A DNA stretch of 64,000 nucleotides from Natrinema limicola JCM 13563 (lineage in GTDB: Archaea > Halobacteriota > Halobacteria > Halobacteriales > Natrialbaceae). Below, in pieces: positions 1 to 9,337 of the stretch (position 1 is its first letter; the number at the start of each line of letters is the position of its first letter). The notes below the pieces were generated by a model, which was given only the letters and a program-made list of their open reading frames with translations, did no database searches and was not told where the DNA came from. Position numbers and translations under genes: made by a program. The stretch lies in the NCBI RefSeq assembly GCF_000337475.1, contig NZ_AOIT01000055.1, positions 25,733-89,732 of the forward strand. Reading direction: 5' to 3'.

Positions 1-322
1 CCCCGCCGGTGAGCAACAGCGAGACGACCGGTAAACCGAGCGCGATGGTCGCCGTCTCACCCGCTCTCGTATCGCGCGTATAGTAGTAGCTGACCGTCGC
101 GAGGGAGGGGATAATGACCGTCCCGATGGTGACGAGCAGCCACCCCATGTCCGCCGAAAAGGGCTGGAAAGCGTCGTTCGCGACGTACAGGAGGAGCACG
201 AAGACGGACACCAGGGCCAGAAGGGTCGCACTGAGACAGAGCGTCTTGAACGCTTTGCCACGGACGCGGCTAACTGCCTTGCCCGTTCCGTACCACGTCC
301 CGGTCTGCTGGTCGGTCGCCAT
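1..322 (-). CDS. pstA: Phosphate ABC transporter permease PstA (partial, N-terminal part)
   Basis: This is the start of a second PstA permease, whose 3' part lies beyond the left edge. About 107 residues are visible: a charged N-terminus, then two membrane segments around residues 28-50 and 60-80. Permeases of this family form the inner-membrane channel of the phosphate uptake ABC transporter together with PstC. The start at 322 is supported by a strong Shine-Dalgarno sequence (GGAGGTG) at 331-337. It lies just downstream of pstC with a 12-codon mini-ORF between them. The assignment as PstA rests mainly on operon position after pstS and pstC, because the conserved permease loop is not in the window. 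Confidence 0.75.
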   Translation of the reverse strand, partial: MATDQQTGTWYGTGKAVSRVRGKAFKTLCLSATLLALVSVFVLLLYVANDAFQPFSADMGWLLVTIGTVIIPSLATVSYYYTRDTRAGETATIALGLPVVSLLLTGG

Positions 323-360
323 TATCGGTACACCTCCATCATCTCGTTGGTGTCACTCAT
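322..360 (-). other. 12-codon mini-ORF coupling pstC to pstA
   Basis: A 12-codon reading frame starts at ATG 360-358, overlapping the pstC stop (ATGA). It ends with TAA at 324-322, whose last A is the first base of the pstA ATG (TAATG). The pstA ribosome-binding site lies within it. It may hand ribosomes from pstC to pstA, or it may be the remnant of an older pstA start lost by frameshift. In the other pst operon, pstA overlaps pstC directly by ATGA with nothing between. Confidence 0.4.
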
Positions 361-1304
361 TGGTACTCCTCCTTGTAGCGTGATGCGACGTAATCGCTCG
401 CGAGGTTCATCACGAACGTGATGACGAACAGCGTCAGTCCGAGTGCGAACATGCTCAGATACGTTGCCGAGCCGCCGGTCGCGTCACTGGTGACGGCGCT
501 GACCATACCCGCGGTCATCGGTTGGCCTGAACTGAGCAGGTTGTCGAGTGGGTTCGCGAAGTTGAACATCCGCGGTCGCAAGCCGGCGGCCATAACGACG
601 ATCATGGTTTCGCCAATCGCTCGTGAGAGCGCAAGGATGAACGACGAGAAGATGCCGGAGATGGCGGCCGGAATCACGATCCCGGTCGATACCTCGTACT
701 TCGTCGCCCCCATTCCGTAGCCCGCTTGCCGGAGCGAATCCGGGACGGAACTCATCGCGTCTTCCGACAGCGATGAGACCATCGGGATGATCATGATCCC
801 GACCATGATTGACGCGGACAGCAGATTGAACGTGCTGACGGGGATGCCGATCCACTGGAGCGCAGGGGTCAGGTAGACGAGCGCCAGATAGCCGTAGACG
901 ACCGTCGGAATCCCGGCGAGGATCTCGAGCGACGGTTTCAGAATCGACCGCATCCGGTCGCTGGCGTACTCACTGAGGTAGACGGCGGCTGCGACGCCGG
1001 TCGGCACCGCGACGAGCGCCGAGACGAGGGTGATAGTTAGCGTCGCAGTCACGAGCGGCCAGACGCCGAAGGTCCCGCCGTCGGAGCGGGCGATCCACTC
1101 CGTTCCGGTAAAGAACCCAGCTACCGTGGCGTCTTCCGTCATGAAGAACGAGATCGCGTCGGTAGCCAGCGTGTAGATGATCGCCGCGGTAACGAACACG
1201 GTCAGCGCGGCACAAGCGAACAGCAGCCACTTGTAGATGCGCTCTTTGACGACTCGACTTGACGATGCGCGTGTCAAGTCGACATCTATCGATCGTTCAC
1301 TCAT
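357..1304 (-). CDS. pstC: Phosphate ABC transporter permease PstC
   Basis: This 315-residue permease has about six membrane segments and forms the transmembrane pore for phosphate with PstA. The first helix (about residues 25-50) is followed by an external loop. The cytoplasmic permease loop that contacts the ATPase is visible around residues 180-230 (EDAMSSVPDSLRQAGYGMGATK, then a segment containing RAIGETM). It follows pstS by 48 bases on the same strand, so the two are probably co-transcribed from the pstS promoter. Length is normal for the family. It is a paralog of the permease at 7039-8103 but clearly diverged in the N-terminal region. Confidence 0.93.
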   Translation of the reverse strand: MSERSIDVDLTRASSSRVVKERIYKWLLFACAALTVFVTAAIIYTLATDAISFFMTEDATVAGFFTGTEWIARSDGGTFGVWPLVTATLTITLVSALVAVPTGVAAAVYLSEYASDRMRSILKPSLEILAGIPTVVYGYLALVYLTPALQWIGIPVSTFNLLSASIMVGIMIIPMVSSLSEDAMSSVPDSLRQAGYGMGATKYEVSTGIVIPAAISGIFSSFILALSRAIGETMIVVMAAGLRPRMFNFANPLDNLLSSGQPMTAGMVSAVTSDATGGSATYLSMFALGLTLFVITFVMNLASDYVASRYKEEYQ

Positions 1305-1352
1305 TTGTGGGGCGTAATTGACTTACCATGGTGAATCGTTCGATTCGCCGCG

Positions 1353-2318
1353 TCAGTTCGCTTCGCTCTCGAGTTTGTCGAGGTTCGACTGGGCCTGCTC
1401 TTCGCTGACGGGGACGTAGCCGACATCGGAGATGACGTCGGTCGAAGACTGCTCGATGTAGAACTCGACGAAGTCGTAGACCGCATCCTGCTGGAGCGCG
1501 TCCTTGTTAACGTAGATGTACAGCGGTCGCGCCATCGGATAGGCATCCGACTGGGCCGCATCGATGCTCGGTGCGGCACACTCGTCGTCCTCGGTCTCGC
1601 GGATCTCGAGTGCTTTGAGTGCGTCCTGATTCTCCCGATAGTACGCGTAGCCGAAGTAGCCGATCGCGTTTTGAGTCGACGAGATGCCCTGCACGAGCTC
1701 GTTGTCGTTTTCGGTCTTCTCGTACTGTGTGACGTGGCTCCCGGCGTCGCCGATGACGTTGGTGCTGAACCAGTCGAAGGTTCCAGACGTCGATGGCGGG
1801 CCGAAACGTACGATCTCCTCATCGGGCCAGTCGGAGTTGACGTCGGACCACGTTTCTGCGCCATCTTCGCGCCAGATTTCGGCGAGTTCGTCGTAGGTCA
1901 TACAGTCGATCGGCGAATCGTTGTGGACGGCCATCGTGACCGCGTCTTTGCCGATCTGGAACTCGATGGGTTCGACACCGCTGTCGCTGCATTCTTCGAC
2001 CTCGGCGTCCTTAATCTGCCGCGAGGCACCATTGATCTCGGAGTCGCCTGGGCAGAAATTGTTGTTGAAGCCGCCACCGGTCCCGGTCGAGTCGGTGGTG
2101 ACGCTTATGCCGTCGTTTTGATTCATGAACTCTTCGGCGAGTCTGTCGGAAACCGGGAACACCGTACTACTTCCCGTGACGACGACACGCTCGTTCCCAC
2201 CATTACCCGCGTTTTCGGTACAGCCAGCGATCGCGGCGGCGCCCACTGCGCCCGTCGCGGCCAGGAGCTTTCGTCGAGAAAACGAGCGACCCGAACGATC
2301 CATCTGGGTATCGGTCAT
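1353..2318 (-). CDS. pstS: Phosphate-binding lipoprotein PstS (first of three)
   Basis: This 321-residue extracellular phosphate receptor feeds the PstC/PstA channel. A twin-arginine signal (SRRKLL, residues 14-19) leads to a lipobox ending at Cys33, so it is probably exported folded and anchored by lipid. The phosphate-binding start motif VTGSSTVFP (about residues 47-55) and the TDSTGTGGG segment are typical of PstS. It heads a leftward operon with pstC and pstA. A shared promoter module sits 21 bases upstream of the ATG, the spacing expected for a leaderless transcript. It resembles the second PstS (2678-3703) far more than the third, suggesting a local duplication. Confidence 0.95.
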   Translation of the reverse strand: MTDTQMDRSGRSFSRRKLLAATGAVGAAAIAGCTENAGNGGNERVVVTGSSTVFPVSDRLAEEFMNQNDGISVTTDSTGTGGGFNNNFCPGDSEINGASRQIKDAEVEECSDSGVEPIEFQIGKDAVTMAVHNDSPIDCMTYDELAEIWREDGAETWSDVNSDWPDEEIVRFGPPSTSGTFDWFSTNVIGDAGSHVTQYEKTENDNELVQGISSTQNAIGYFGYAYYRENQDALKALEIRETEDDECAAPSIDAAQSDAYPMARPLYIYVNKDALQQDAVYDFVEFYIEQSSTDVISDVGYVPVSEEQAQSNLDKLESEAN

Positions 2319-2338
2319 CAGGTGAACGTTCGACTGTG

Positions 2339-2358
2339 TATAGAAATACGATGCTATG
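2339..2358 (-). promoter_or_regulatory. Shared pst promoter module, copy 1
   Basis: Read toward pstS the module is CATAGCATC followed by a TATA-like element (GTATTTCTATA). Its centre lies about 26 bases upstream of the ATG at 2318. Almost identical modules precede the other two pstS genes. The TATA part is the core promoter. The invariant CATAGCATC is a candidate recognition or operator sequence for phosphate control; that role is inferred. Confidence 0.75.
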
Positions 2359-2677
2359 TTAGATATATACTGCTATATAGAACAGCGACCTCCTCGCGGC
2401 TCATCCAGCGAAGAACAATTGCGCTCTATTGCACGGCCAGACGTGTGAATGACGGTACTAGGAGATATGATTGCGTTCACCATATCTTACATAGCCGACT
2501 ACAGCTGGCGTGGACTATAGTTTTGCAAAATCTATAGTGGGCGTCCGTCTAAACGAGATATCGTTGCCACTCTCAAAAAACCGTTCCGATACGGCGACAT
2601 CATAGCTTCGAAATCCGCAGCAAAGATGCCGGCCGATTCAGCTCGTCCCTGTTCGGTCGAAGCTGACCGCAGTCCCA
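2359..2677. other. Intergenic region between two pstS genes
   Basis: No gene is supported here. The part next to the pstS promoter is AT-rich, with several TATATA stretches including TATATAG at 2374-2380. A short A-run at 2573-2579 lies downstream of the second pstS and could be part of a termination signal. No convincing hairpin terminator is visible. Confidence 0.5.
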
Positions 2678-3703
2678 TTACTCCCCGACGATTTCCGCGA
2701 GCGTCTGGAGATTCGTCTCGGCCTGCTCGTCGCTCGAGGGAACGTAGTTGATCTCGTCTGCGATCCAGTCGGCCGTCGCGTTCTCGAGGTAAAAGCGCAC
2801 GAATTCGGCGACTGCCTCGCGCTGGAGTGCTTCCTCGGATGGATACATAAACAGCGGCCGAGCCATCGGATAGGTGCCCGTTTTGGCTGCCTGCAGGCTC
2901 GGGTCACCACACGCGTCATCCTTGTTCGCTTTGACCGCGAGCGCTTTGATACGGTCTTTGTTCTGTGCGTAGTAGGAATACCCGAAGTAGCCGATCGCGT
3001 ACGGACTCCCCTCGAGCCCCTGGACGATGGTCTCGTCGTCCTCGGTACTGACGTAGTCGGATCGGTGGGTGCCGGCACGGCTGACGACATGCTGGGAGAA
3101 CCAGTCGTAGGTCCCCGATGTCGTGTCGGGGCCGTAGCGTTCGAACGGCTCGTCGGGCCAGTCGGCGTTCAGGTCGGCCCACGTTTCTGCGCCGCCCTCG
3201 CGCCAGATCTTGGCGAGCTGGTCAAAGGAGAGACACTCGGCCCACATGTTCTCGGTACTGACGGCCATCGTGAGCGCGTCGCCCGCGATCTGCATCTCGA
3301 CCGGCGTCACGTCGTTTTTCCCACAGTGGGTTTTCTCCGCGTCCTTGATCGGGCGCGACGCTGCATTGATATCCGAATCGCTGGGACAGAAGTGGTTCTC
3401 GAACCCGCCGCCGCTGCCGGTCGAATCGACCGTAACGGTGACGTCCGGATGCTTCTCCATGAATCGAGTTTTCATCTCTTCGGAGATCGGATACACCGTA
3501 CTCGAGCCCGTAATCGTGACCTCGCCGGAGAGGCTGTCGCCATCCTCAGTTTCATCCGTGCCATTACCAGTGGGTTCGCCATCACTACTGGTCTCGCTCC
3601 CGAGACAGCCGGCGAACGCAGCCGCCGTTATCCCACTAGTTGCCGTCAGGACGTTCCGTCGTGACACTCCCTCGAGAGACCGCTCGAACAGATCTCGTCT
3701 CAT
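2678..3703 (-). CDS. pstS: Phosphate-binding lipoprotein PstS (second of three)
   Basis: This 341-residue PstS paralog has a twin-arginine motif (SRRNVL, residues 14-19) and a lipobox ending at Cys33. An acidic spacer follows, then the phosphate-binding motif ITGSSTVYP. The family role is capture of phosphate outside the cell for the Pst transporter. An upstream ATG at 3724 is open, but it would sit inside the TATA element. The start at 3703 places that element 22 bases upstream, as in the other two pstS genes, so I chose 3703. No permease follows immediately. It stands alone between phoU and the next pstS operon, both on the same strand, and probably makes its own transcript. Confidence 0.94.
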   Translation of the reverse strand: MRRDLFERSLEGVSRRNVLTATSGITAAAFAGCLGSETSSDGEPTGNGTDETEDGDSLSGEVTITGSSTVYPISEEMKTRFMEKHPDVTVTVDSTGSGGGFENHFCPSDSDINAASRPIKDAEKTHCGKNDVTPVEMQIAGDALTMAVSTENMWAECLSFDQLAKIWREGGAETWADLNADWPDEPFERYGPDTTSGTYDWFSQHVVSRAGTHRSDYVSTEDDETIVQGLEGSPYAIGYFGYSYYAQNKDRIKALAVKANKDDACGDPSLQAAKTGTYPMARPLFMYPSEEALQREAVAEFVRFYLENATADWIADEINYVPSSDEQAETNLQTLAEIVGE

Positions 3704-3724
3704 TACGTGAACGTCTCGGAACAA

Positions 3725-3744
3725 TATAAAAATACGATGCTATG
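3725..3744 (-). promoter_or_regulatory. Shared pst promoter module, copy 2
   Basis: The module reads CATAGCATC then GTATTTTTATA toward the gene and lies 22 bases upstream of the ATG at 3703. It differs from copy 1 at a single position. Its location decides the start codon of this pstS. Its presence argues that the gene has its own promoter rather than depending on read-through from phoU. Confidence 0.78.
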
Positions 3745-3828
3745 AGGACTGTATATCGATCAATAGTAACCCGTTGATATATAGATGCGTTCTGGAGACC
3801 GCTTCTCACCCGATCGTCTATGTCGGCG

Positions 3829-4551
3829 TCAGGCGAGCAGCTCCTCGCTGTTCTCGAGTGCATAGAGCGTCCGCGCGGCCACGTTTACTGCGTGGTCGCC
3901 CACCCGCTCTACATCGCGCACGATCACGAGCGTCCGGGAAACGTCCGTGAGGACGTCCTCAAGCGGCCACTCGTCCGACTCGGTTGGAAACGCCTGTGCA
4001 CTATTGACTGCATCGCCGTCGACGCGGAGGTCGATGAGCGTGCGGACGACGCGCTCGGTCACGGCTTCACAGCGGGCATCGAGTTCGTCGTCACGGTCTG
4101 CGACCGCAAAACAGGCGTCCACGTCGTCCGTGACGAACGCCTCGATCGCGTCCTCGACTAACTCGAGTGCGAGCGCGGCGATCCGCTCAAAATCGACATC
4201 GGGAAGGGTCGGTGCAGACCCAGTCGACGCCAGCGTATACTCTGCCAAGTTGGTCGCGAGATCGCCCACGCGCTCGAGGTCGGTGACGATCTTGAACGTC
4301 GCGATGACCTGCCGAAGGTCACCGGCGACCGGCTGGTACAGCGCCAGCAAGTCGAGACATTCGCCCTCGATCTCGAGCGAGCGGCGATTGACGGTCCGAT
4401 CGCTTGCAATCACCTCGCGTGCGAGCGAACGATCGCTGGCGAACAGCGCGCTGAACCCGTCTGCGAGCTGGTCGCGGACGAGATCGCCCAGTGCGATGAC
4501 CGTCTCGCGAAGGCGCTCGAGGCGGTCCTGATAGTCCTCGCGCGTCATCAC
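3829..4551 (-). CDS. phoU: PhoU-type phosphate signalling protein
   Basis: This 240-residue, mostly helical protein has two PhoU repeats (roughly residues 15-110 and 120-225). The first contains [11 protein letters not shown] and the second contains [12 protein letters not shown], the E-x-x-R/G-D metal-site pattern of PhoU. Family members modulate Pst activity and phosphate signalling at the membrane. The ATG at 4551 overlaps the pstB stop (ATGA), so it is translationally coupled and is the last gene of the pstS-C-A-B-phoU operon. Whether it acts through a kinase cannot be told here, as no phoR/phoB-like pair is present. Confidence 0.93.
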   Translation of the reverse strand: MMTREDYQDRLERLRETVIALGDLVRDQLADGFSALFASDRSLAREVIASDRTVNRRSLEIEGECLDLLALYQPVAGDLRQVIATFKIVTDLERVGDLATNLAEYTLASTGSAPTLPDVDFERIAALALELVEDAIEAFVTDDVDACFAVADRDDELDARCEAVTERVVRTLIDLRVDGDAVNSAQAFPTESDEWPLEDVLTDVSRTLVIVRDVERVGDHAVNVAARTLYALENSEELLA

Positions 4552-5474
4552 CCGAACTTGCCGGTGACGTAGTCCTCGACGCGCTGGCTCTCGGGGTTCT
4601 CGAAGATCTTGTCGGTGTCGTCGAACTCGACGAGTTCGCCGCCGGTTAGGAAGACGGCCGTCTGATCGGAGATCCGCGCGGCCTGTTGCATGCTGTGAGT
4701 GACGACGATGACTGTGTACTCTTTGGCCAGTTCCTCGATCAGGTCCTCGATCTTCGCGGTCGCGATGGGATCCAGCGCGGAGGCCGGCTCGTCCATCAGG
4801 ATGACGTCGGGATCGACGGCGAGACAGCGCGCGATACAGAGTCGCTGTTGCTGTCCACCGGAGAGGCCGAGCGCGTTGTCGTCGAGGCGATCGCTCACTT
4901 CCTCCCAGAGTGCGGCTTGCTTGAGACAGCGTTCGACGAGTTGCTGTTCACGATCGGTCGAATCGGTGCCACGCAGCCGAGCAAGCAGTCCGGTCTCGAG
5001 TTCGCCGTGCTTTCGCGGGCCGTAGGAGATGTTGTCTCGGATTGATTTGGGGAACGGGTTGGGCGACTGAAACACCATCCCGACGCGTTTCCGGAGTTCG
5101 ACGAGGTTGATGCCGTCCTGATAGATCTCTTCCCCGTCGAGTTCGACCGATCCCTCGACGCGGGCGCTTTTGATGCGGTCATTCATCCGGTTGAGACACC
5201 GGAGGAACGTCGATTTCCCACAGCCAGAGGGCCCGATCAGCGCAGTCACGCTGTTCTCGGGAACCTCCATCGTGATCCCCTGTAGCGCCTGCTCGTCCCC
5301 GTAGTAGACATCCAGATCCTCGACCGAGAACTTCGGGTCGCCCTGGAACTCGTATTCAGTCCACTCCGGCTGTGTCTTCTCCTGGGATTCACCGGCTGTC
5401 GTCTGCGTAACGCTATCAGTCGATCGTCGATTCGATTCCGCTGGTTCTTGTGGTTCGTTCATTCGATTGCTCAT
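4548..5474 (-). CDS. pstB: Phosphate ABC transporter ATP-binding protein PstB
   Basis: This 308-residue ATPase powers phosphate import. Walker A (GPSGCGKS), the Q-loop region ([11 protein letters not shown]), the ABC signature (LSGGQQQR) and Walker B (VILMDEP) are all present and in order. About 50 residues before the core are acidic and low in complexity, a common haloarchaeal extension. The start at 5474 overlaps the pstA stop by four bases (ATGA). An open frame reaching 5567 lies inside pstA and is not needed. It is the only pstB in the window. The second operon may carry its own beyond the left edge or share this one. Confidence 0.95.
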   Translation of the reverse strand: MSNRMNEPQEPAESNRRSTDSVTQTTAGESQEKTQPEWTEYEFQGDPKFSVEDLDVYYGDEQALQGITMEVPENSVTALIGPSGCGKSTFLRCLNRMNDRIKSARVEGSVELDGEEIYQDGINLVELRKRVGMVFQSPNPFPKSIRDNISYGPRKHGELETGLLARLRGTDSTDREQQLVERCLKQAALWEEVSDRLDDNALGLSGGQQQRLCIARCLAVDPDVILMDEPASALDPIATAKIEDLIEELAKEYTVIVVTHSMQQAARISDQTAVFLTGGELVEFDDTDKIFENPESQRVEDYVTGKFG

Positions 5475-7042
5475 GCGTGTAGCTTTTTCCGGAAGTACAT
5501 CCGCGTCACAATGCCGATCACGTAGAACGAGAGGACGACGAGCAAGAGGACGAACGCTGTCGCCCACCCGTATCCTGGGTCATCACCCACGACACCGGTC
5601 GTGATCGCTCCGTACAGCTGATAGGGAAGTGCGCTCGAGCCACTGAGCAACGCGTCGTTCACGATAAACGGTGGCGTCGCCGTGAACTCGAACGAGCCGA
5701 GGACGGCCGGTGCGAACTTCCGCTGTGGATTGTCGGCGGTGACGATCAGGATCGGTGCCGTCTCGCCGGCGATGCGACCGATACCGATGATGACGCCGGT
5801 GACGATGCCAGGCATCGCCGACGGAATGGTGACCTCCTTGATCGTCTCCCACTTGGAGACGCCAAGCGCTGCGCTGGCGTCACGGTACTCGTCGGGGACG
5901 CTCTTGATCGCCTCGCGGCTCGTGATCAACACGAGCGGGAGCAGCATGAATCCGAGGACGATCATCCCGGCTAACAGGCTCGTATTGTTTCCGAGTCGAG
6001 GAACGAGGAATGCGTAGCCGAACAGGCCGAAGACGACGCTGGGGGTGCTCCAGAGACCGTTCGTCGCGACCTCGACGACGGACGTGAACCGTCCCTGTTC
6101 GGCGTACTCGGTCAGGAACACTGCCGCGCCGACGCCGATCGGAACCGCCAGCACGACGGCGCCGACGACGAGCCAAAACGTGCCGACGATCGCCGGGAAG
6201 ATGCCCTTCTGCCCGAGGAACACATCGTATCCGTCCATCACGAAGGGCCAGTGGAAGTGCAGGCCAGGCCCGATCTCGATACCCTCGACGGCATACCCGA
6301 ACCCGTTCTTGACGATGAACGCGATCAACAGGACCAAAACTAGCAAGATGAGCGCAGCGTTGGTCCCGATCAGGAAGAACGCCCCCGCCTGACGGCCGGC
6401 CGCGCCGAATCCTTGAAACGCGTTGGCAGCCGCCCACGCCCCGACGAAGCTCGCGACGATCGTCAGCAGCGGGACGAAGACGGTACCGAAGAACGTCACG
6501 CCGAATCCGGCCGGGCTGAACGTCCAGCTCGGATCGATCACATCGAACAGGAACAGCCCGCCGATCAGGAGTGAGAACAAGCCCGACGGAACGGTCACCC
6601 CGAAGTCCTCGCGCGCAAACAGGATCGAACCGGCGACGAGGACGCCGACTACCGACGCGGGAAGCGCCCAGCGGACGCCGCCGAGTCCGAACGTCTGCGA
6701 CGCGGTCAGACCGATCGCGCTGAAGGCGACGAATCCGAATCCGGACGCGACGCCGACGCCGGCCGATCGATCTGGCGTCGTGTCGACTATCTCGAGTCGC
6801 GACGCCGCTCCGGTTGCCAGAAGACAGGCGCCGGAAGCGAACAGCAACGCGGTGAACACCGTCTCGAGTGCGAGCCCGAAGAGCGGCGACTCGAAGCCAA
6901 GCCGTCCGGCCAGCGTCGCACTGCCGACGACGAACGCGACGAGAAACAGCCCGATCGGGACGACCGAGAGTCCCGTCAGCGTTGGAGAGTGCTCGACGGT
7001 CAACGCGTTCTGTGACTGGTACTGCAGCGAACGTTCGCTCAT
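5471..7042 (-). CDS. pstA: Phosphate ABC transporter permease PstA, with long N-terminal membrane extension
   Basis: This 523-residue permease is nearly twice the length of a bacterial PstA. The C-terminal half (about residues 240-520) is the normal permease with a conserved coupling loop ([25 protein letters not shown]). The N-terminal half adds roughly five or six membrane segments with no enzyme motif I can see. Its ATG overlaps the pstC stop (ATGA), with a good Shine-Dalgarno (GGAGGTGA) just upstream. It pairs with PstC (7039-8103) as the phosphate channel. The function of the extra membrane part is unknown. Confidence 0.92.
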   Translation of the reverse strand: MSERSLQYQSQNALTVEHSPTLTGLSVVPIGLFLVAFVVGSATLAGRLGFESPLFGLALETVFTALLFASGACLLATGAASRLEIVDTTPDRSAGVGVASGFGFVAFSAIGLTASQTFGLGGVRWALPASVVGVLVAGSILFAREDFGVTVPSGLFSLLIGGLFLFDVIDPSWTFSPAGFGVTFFGTVFVPLLTIVASFVGAWAAANAFQGFGAAGRQAGAFFLIGTNAALILLVLVLLIAFIVKNGFGYAVEGIEIGPGLHFHWPFVMDGYDVFLGQKGIFPAIVGTFWLVVGAVVLAVPIGVGAAVFLTEYAEQGRFTSVVEVATNGLWSTPSVVFGLFGYAFLVPRLGNNTSLLAGMIVLGFMLLPLVLITSREAIKSVPDEYRDASAALGVSKWETIKEVTIPSAMPGIVTGVIIGIGRIAGETAPILIVTADNPQRKFAPAVLGSFEFTATPPFIVNDALLSGSSALPYQLYGAITTGVVGDDPGYGWATAFVLLLVVLSFYVIGIVTRMYFRKKLHA

Positions 7043-8103
7043 AGGTCACCTCCGAGGTTCCGTTTTACGCGCGCTTCGATTACCTGTGCAGTGACGCTCA
7101 ACGCCATAACAGTGATAAACAAGATCACGCCGGCCGCGAACAATGCCTCCCTGTGAAGGCCGTGTGAGTTGCCGTACTGGCTGGCGATGAGGCTGGTTAG
7201 CGTAACTGTGTTTCCGAATACGTTGTACAACGGCTCTGGCAGTTCCATGACGTTTCCGAGGATAACGGTCGCCGCCATCGTCTCTCCGACCGCTCGACCA
7301 ACGCCGAGCAATACTGCGGCTGAAACCCCGGAAAAGGACGCAGGAATCGTCACGCTCTTGATCGTCTGCCACTTCGTTGCGCCGATCGCGGCGGCCCCGT
7401 CTTTCATGTGATCTGGAACGCTCGCGATCGCGTCCTCAGCGACAGAGGCAACTGTCGGTAGCGCCATTAGCCCGACGACGACGCCGACGACGACGATGCT
7501 GCCGATCGAGGTGAGGCCGAAGTTGTCCATCATGTAGCCGTTGATGATCGTAAAACCGATGAACCCGTACACGATCGACGGAATCCCGGCGAGCGTTTCG
7601 ACGGCCGGCTTCACGATCTCGTGGGCCCACGGCGGTGCGATTTCGCTGATGAAGATCGCCGATGCGATTCCGAGCGGAGCGGCGACGATCGTCGCCAGGA
7701 TGGTCGTGAGACCGGTCCCCCAGATAGCCGGGTACAGCGAGTACCAGTCGTTGGCGCGGCTCCAGAAATCGCCGTCGGTGTAGAGGATTTCGAGCCCCAT
7801 GTGTCCGAACGCGGGAAGCGAACGGATGAACAGGAAGGCGATGATGAGAACGAGAACGAGCGCCGTCGAAACGGTCGCGAGGAACATCAGTCCTTTCGCG
7901 GTTCGTTCCTGATAGGCGAACCAGCCGTACCCAACGACCGCGAGAAACGCGATGACGAAAAACACCGTGAGCCACGGTGCTACCAGAAACGTCAGCAACG
8001 AACCCCCAAGCGAAGCGCCGGCGACGAGACGTAGGAGCGATTCCCTCCGGTCGTCGCCCTCGTCGATCTCCGACTGATCACCTCTCTGTAATGTGTTACT
8101 CAT
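7039..8103 (-). CDS. pstC: Phosphate ABC transporter permease PstC
   Basis: This 354-residue permease is the partner of PstA. After an acidic N-terminus there are two or three membrane segments (about residues 25-95). The family core follows, with a coupling loop (EDAIASVPDHMKDGAAAIGATKW) and the RAVGETMA segment. It follows pstS by about 50 bases and overlaps pstA by four. It is a paralog of the permease at 357-1304 but differs in length and loops, so the two operons are probably old duplicates rather than a recent copy. Confidence 0.93.
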   Translation of the reverse strand: MSNTLQRGDQSEIDEGDDRRESLLRLVAGASLGGSLLTFLVAPWLTVFFVIAFLAVVGYGWFAYQERTAKGLMFLATVSTALVLVLIIAFLFIRSLPAFGHMGLEILYTDGDFWSRANDWYSLYPAIWGTGLTTILATIVAAPLGIASAIFISEIAPPWAHEIVKPAVETLAGIPSIVYGFIGFTIINGYMMDNFGLTSIGSIVVVGVVVGLMALPTVASVAEDAIASVPDHMKDGAAAIGATKWQTIKSVTIPASFSGVSAAVLLGVGRAVGETMAATVILGNVMELPEPLYNVFGNTVTLTSLIASQYGNSHGLHREALFAAGVILFITVMALSVTAQVIEARVKRNLGGDL

Positions 8104-8152
8104 TTATAATGGAATAGTGATGGTTGCATGAGCGATCGTCCGCCTGCGCTGG

Positions 8153-9217
8153 TTAGTTACTCGGCTCGGGAAGTTTGCTCAGTTCCTCCTCGCGACGTTC
8201 GTCCGTCAACGGGAGATAGTCTGCCGGTTCGACGAACTGCTGCTGTCCATACGGATGCAGGATCATGCGGATGAACGCGGCTTCCTTCTCGGACGTGTCC
8301 TCCCACGTGTAGCAGTGCAGGTCTCGAGCGAGCGGATACTCGGGATCGGCCATCTTCTCTCGCGTGTACTCCGTGCCGTCGATCACGAGGTTGACCATCG
8401 GCGCCTGGTCCGAGACGAACGCGAGGCCCGCGTAGGCGATGGCGTTGTCCGACTGCTCGAGGGTCGTCTGGACCTGCTGGTTCTCGCCCTTGCGCGAGTC
8501 GACTTCCATCTCGGCGTCGGGATCGCCGAGGACGTTGTTCCGGAACGACGTGTCCGTCCCGGAGCCCTCGGCGCGACCGATGACCTGAATTTCCTTCGAC
8601 GGCCCGTCGTAGGCTTCGACCTCGGTCCAGTCAGAGATCTCGCCCTGGTAGATGCCCTGGACCTCTTCGAGCGTGATCTTGTCGAGGCCGTCGTCCTGAA
8701 CAGCTTTGCTCACCATGAGCGGCTGGGCGTCAACGGCAACGACGTGGTCGACGAACGGCTCGAGCTCGCTCTCACTTCGGTCGGGGAACTCCGCCGAGAC
8801 GGGCGCGCTCGCGTCGCCGATGTCGACCTGTCCCTCCTCGAGTTTCTGCAGCCCGACGCCAGTGTGGTTCAGTCCGATCGACGTCTCGAACGGTGGCTTG
8901 CCGCTGTCGTTCGCCTCGAAGCCGTAGAGACCGGCCCAGTAGTCCGCGAGGTTCTCGTCGGAGTCGATATCGTACTGACCCGGGCCCCAGTACTCCTCGT
9001 CGTCGGCCGGCGGGTTCGAATTCCACAGCGATCCGGCCTTGCTGGTGATCGGATAGACGGTCGAGGACCCGTCAGCCGACAGTGAGCCCTCGCTGCTACC
9101 CTCGCTTGCGTTCCCGAGACAGCCGGCGGCTGCCATCGATCCGAGAGCGCCGGTCGCAGCGATGAACTTCCGTCGCGATACCCCGTCAGCAGAGCGCCCG
9201 AACTGGTTGTCTGCCAT
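8153..9217 (-). CDS. pstS: Phosphate-binding lipoprotein PstS (third, operon-leading)
   Basis: This 354-residue phosphate receptor has a twin-arginine motif (SRRKFI, residues 14-19), a lipobox ending at Cys33 and the binding motif DGSSTVYP. The inserts and C-terminus differ from the other two PstS proteins, so it may have a different affinity or condition of use. The frame begins GTG-ATG. I chose the ATG at 9217 because it puts the promoter module 22 bases upstream, as for the second pstS. It heads the complete operon pstS-pstC-pstA-pstB-phoU. Confidence 0.94.
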   Translation of the reverse strand: MADNQFGRSADGVSRRKFIAATGALGSMAAAGCLGNASEGSSEGSLSADGSSTVYPITSKAGSLWNSNPPADDEEYWGPGQYDIDSDENLADYWAGLYGFEANDSGKPPFETSIGLNHTGVGLQKLEEGQVDIGDASAPVSAEFPDRSESELEPFVDHVVAVDAQPLMVSKAVQDDGLDKITLEEVQGIYQGEISDWTEVEAYDGPSKEIQVIGRAEGSGTDTSFRNNVLGDPDAEMEVDSRKGENQQVQTTLEQSDNAIAYAGLAFVSDQAPMVNLVIDGTEYTREKMADPEYPLARDLHCYTWEDTSEKEAAFIRMILHPYGQQQFVEPADYLPLTDERREEELSKLPEPSN

Positions 9218-9238
9218 CACGTGAGGAATTCGGGAGAC

Positions 9239-9258
9239 TATAAAAATAGGATGCTATG
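9239..9258 (-). promoter_or_regulatory. Shared pst promoter module, copy 3
   Basis: The module reads CATAGCATC then CTATTTTTATA, 22 bases upstream of the ATG at 9217. One base differs from copy 2. Three copies with the same distance to the start codon make a strong case for a common regulatory site. Further upstream at 9299-9314 there is an AT-rich TATAGTTCTATA-type palindrome of unknown meaning. Confidence 0.78.
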
Positions 9259-9337
9259 AGCCATATATATGGATCAGTTGCCACATAGTTCTCTAATACC
9301 TATATAGTTCTATAGAGCACTACCGGTGATTGGCTCA

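Noticed and set aside
3703-3724. Longer start of the second PstS
   Set aside because: ATG 3724 lies directly against the TATA element and would need a transcript starting upstream of it. The fixed promoter distance in all three pstS genes supports 3703.
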